Origin: Kiloniellales bacterium
Lineage (GTDB): Bacteria; Pseudomonadota; Alphaproteobacteria; Kiloniellales; JAKSDN01
Length of the DNA: 43,410 bases
Direction of reading: 5' to 3'
NCBI GenBank assembly: GCA_030064845.1
Contig: JASJEC010000038.1
Span: 1 to 43,410 of the forward strand
Shown: piece by piece, positions 41,681 through 43,410 of the stretch
How positions within the stretch are numbered: the first letter of the stretch is position 1
Layout: each line of letters opens with the position of its first letter
Notes under the pieces: generated by a model
What the model saw: the letters and a program-made list of their open reading frames with translations, nothing else
What the model was told of the DNA's origin: nothing
Database searches by the model: none
Translations under genes and position numbers: made by a program

Positions 41681-43204
41681 TCACCCCTGACCTTTGAAGG
41701 TGCCCTGGAATTGCTGGCGCAGCAGGTTCTTCTGGACCTTGCCCATGGCGTTGCGGGGCAGGGCGTCGAGGAAGAAGACCTTCTTGGGAACCTTGTAGTT
41801 CGCGAGCTCCCGCTTGGCGGCGGCGATGACCGCCTCTTCCGAGGCCGCCGCGCCGGCGTCCGTGCGGGTCGCCACAGCGGCCACCGCCTCGCCGAAGTCC
41901 GGGTGCGGCAAGCCGATGACGGCCGACTCGCCGACCCCGGGCACCTGGTCGACGACCAGCTCAACCTCTTTCGGATAGACGTTGAAGCCGCCTGAGATGA
42001 TGAGATCCTTGGCGCGGCCGACGATCTGCAGGTAGCCGCGCTCGTCGATCCGCGAGACGTCGCCGGTGATGAAGAAGCCGTCGGGCCGGAACTCTTCCTT
42101 GGTCTTCTCCGGCTGCCGCCAGTAGCCGTGAAAGACGTTCGGGCCGCGCACCTCGAGAACGCCGACCTCGCCGGCCTCCAGCACCCGGCCGTCCTCGTCG
42201 GCGACCCGTAGCTCGACCTCCGGCAGGGCGAACCCGACGGTCCCGGCGCGCCGCTCGCCGTCCAGCGGATTTGAGCTGTTCATGCCGGTTTCGGTCATGC
42301 CGTAGCGCTCCAGGATCGTGTGCCCGCAGCGCGCTCGAAAAGCGTCGAAAGTCTCCTCCAGAAGCGGCGCCGAGCCGGAGACGAACAGCCGCATGCCGCG
42401 GCAGAGCTCGGCGGTGAAGTCGTCCCGGGCCAAGAGGCGCGTGTAGAAGGTCGGCACGCCCATCATGACGGTGGCGCGCGGCAGCAGGCGGATGACGGTC
42501 TCCGGGTCGAAGCGGGGCAGGAACAGCATCCTGGCGCCGGCCAGCAGGACGCAGTTGATCGCCACGAAGAGGCCGTGGGTATGGAAGATCGGCAGCGCGT
42601 GGAGCAGCGTGTCGCCGGGCCGGAATCCCCAGAGATCGTGCAGCGCCAGGGCGTTGGCGCTGAGGTTGCCGTGGCTCAGCATGGCGCCCTTCGAGCGGCC
42701 GGTGGTGCCCGAGGTATAGAGCAGGGCGGCCAGGTCTGACCGCGCCACCTCGGCCGCCGGGAAGTCGCCGTCGCGGCCGCGGCTTTCCTCGATCAGGCTG
42801 CCGGCGCCCTCGGCGTCGAGGGTCAGAGTCCGGCCGCCGTGGCGGGCCGCGACCGGGGCCACCTTGTCCTCCGCCCTGGGATCGCACACCACGACCCGCG
42901 GCTCGGCGTCGCCCAGGAAGTAGCCCAGCTCGGCCTCCTGGTAGGCCGTGTTGAGCGGCAGGTAGACCGCCCCGGCCCGGAGGCAGGCGAGGTAGAGGAA
43001 GGTGGCCTCGGGCGACTTCTCGGCGATCACAGCCACGCGGTCCCCCTGGACCACGCCGCAATCACGCAGCAGGGCCGCGATGCGGCCGCTGGCGGAGTCG
43101 AGCTCGCCGTAGGAAATCTGTCGACCGTCCGGGGTTTCGATGAAGGACCTGGCCATATTCCCCGGCAACCTCTGTTTGATAATGCTGTAAAGATTCTCGT
43201 TCAA
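41681..43204 (-). CDS. Malonyl-CoA synthetase MatB
   Basis: The product is 507 residues, beginning with TTG (NENLYSIIKQRLPG); the ribosome site is weak. It is an ANL-superfamily ligase with the AMP-binding loop YTSGTTGRSKGAMLSHGN near residue 162, ERYGMTETGMNSSNP and the hinge GRAKDLIISGGFNVYPKE. The catalytic K489 is in PRNAMGKVQKNLL. The pattern LYLACLRAGAVYLPLNTAY and HALPIFHTHGLFVA closely resembles MatB of Rhizobium and Rhodobacter-type bacteria. It makes malonyl-CoA from malonate, ATP and CoA in the cytoplasm. No matA (malonyl-CoA decarboxylase) is present to the left; the region upstream lies past the window. Confidence 0.92.
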   Translation of the reverse strand: MNENLYSIIKQRLPGNMARSFIETPDGRQISYGELDSASGRIAALLRDCGVVQGDRVAVIAEKSPEATFLYLACLRAGAVYLPLNTAYQEAELGYFLGDAEPRVVVCDPRAEDKVAPVAARHGGRTLTLDAEGAGSLIEESRGRDGDFPAAEVARSDLAALLYTSGTTGRSKGAMLSHGNLSANALALHDLWGFRPGDTLLHALPIFHTHGLFVAINCVLLAGARMLFLPRFDPETVIRLLPRATVMMGVPTFYTRLLARDDFTAELCRGMRLFVSGSAPLLEETFDAFRARCGHTILERYGMTETGMNSSNPLDGERRAGTVGFALPEVELRVADEDGRVLEAGEVGVLEVRGPNVFHGYWRQPEKTKEEFRPDGFFITGDVSRIDERGYLQIVGRAKDLIISGGFNVYPKEVELVVDQVPGVGESAVIGLPHPDFGEAVAAVATRTDAGAAASEEAVIAAAKRELANYKVPKKVFFLDALPRNAMGKVQKNLLRQQFQGTFKGQG

Positions 43205-43284
43205 AGTCTTCCATTCCCTGGGCTGGCGCAGCGGCGAGAGCGCGAAGGTTAGTACCCACTATCAGGATTAGGTGTGTCGTATGA

Positions 43285-43393
43285 CGCGTTATCAAGTCTT
43301 TCGGTTAGGAGCGTGGTCCGCCGTGATGCGGGCCATCACAAGGGCCGCGCGACCCCCATTGGTCTCAACGGGGCCGAAAGCCTTGATAACGCG
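43285..43393. repeat. 20-bp inverted repeat flanking ~69 bases, at window edge
   Basis: The left arm (43285-43304, starting CGCGTTATCAAG) and the right arm (43374-43393, ending CTTGATAACGCG) are reverse complements at 19 of 20 positions. The central 69 bases contain further GGCC-rich pairing. It lies about 80 bases upstream of matB and may be a small mobile element, an operator pair or a structured RNA. A frame starting ATGACGCG at 43282 runs through it off the window edge. Confidence 0.6.
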
Positions 43394-43410
43394 CCCGCGG
43401 GGTTGCCGAG

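Noticed and set aside
43282..43410. Open frame starting ATGACGCG and running off the right edge
   Set aside because: It passes through the 20-bp inverted repeat, has no ribosome site and the 43 codons show no family pattern; more sequence is required to judge it.
1..43410. CRISPR arrays, tRNA or rRNA genes, transposase genes, phage or defence genes
   Set aside because: No regularly spaced direct repeats, cloverleaf sequences, or proteins with transposase, nuclease, helicase or phage motifs were found on reading both strands.

Overview
The window looks like chromosome of a GC-rich, motile, Gram-negative alphaproteobacterium, most like Rhodospirillales/Kiloniellales-type marine lineages. This rests on the family mix (Bpt-type aminoacyl-protein transferase, alphaproteobacterial MotA/MotB, class III cyclase-TPR protein, TadG-like protein, BioY, TRAP binding protein, MatB) and on family knowledge, not on a database search. 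There are about 32 protein genes and no rRNA, tRNA, CRISPR array or intact insertion sequence that I can see.

Left part (1-19,750): a mosaic of short transcription units separated by unusually long gaps of 300-630 bp. It holds a small lipoprotein, a secreted repeat/PKD protein, an AT-rich HEAT-repeat gene with an apparent frameshift near its 3' end, a C45-type Ntn-hydrolase divergent from a two-gene molybdenum hydroxylase (2Fe-2S plus Moco subunits), an adenylate cyclase-TolB-TPR protein, a TadG-like VWA protein, two gamma-glutamyltransferase-family genes placed tail to tail, and a GAP-like membrane protein. At least five of the gaps carry copies of one imperfect ~105-bp repeat.

Middle part (20,000-31,800): bioY; an orphan Tat-exported TRAP binding protein; a tight minus-strand unit of ATP-grasp, alpha-E and bpt; a secreted cyclase-family protein followed by a DUF3299-like protein; an epoxide hydrolase with an RDD membrane protein; and motA-motB with a CtrA-like site upstream.

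Right part (31,880-43,410): a sulfur/amino-acid block with a cystathionine gamma-lyase/synthase-type enzyme, cystathionine beta-synthase and threonine ammonia-lyase. The first and last of these can both supply 2-oxobutyrate and the first two form a transsulfuration pair. A large penicillin-acylase-family enzyme lies upstream of them. Then come a deletion remnant of a cation-efflux gene, a 39-residue membrane microprotein next to a phytanoyl-CoA dioxygenase-type gene, a porin-like barrel and malonyl-CoA synthetase (matB).

A second repeat class, imperfect hairpins bounded by CTAGAGC-like ends, sits at gene 3' ends (16,861; 27,509; 39,503) and in two cases supplies the TAG stop codon of the adjoining gene. 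I see no convincing defence island or novel multi-gene system. The strongest leads are the two dispersed repeat families, the frameshifted HEAT gene, the deletion pseudogene, the microprotein and the variant gamma-glutamyltransferase pair.
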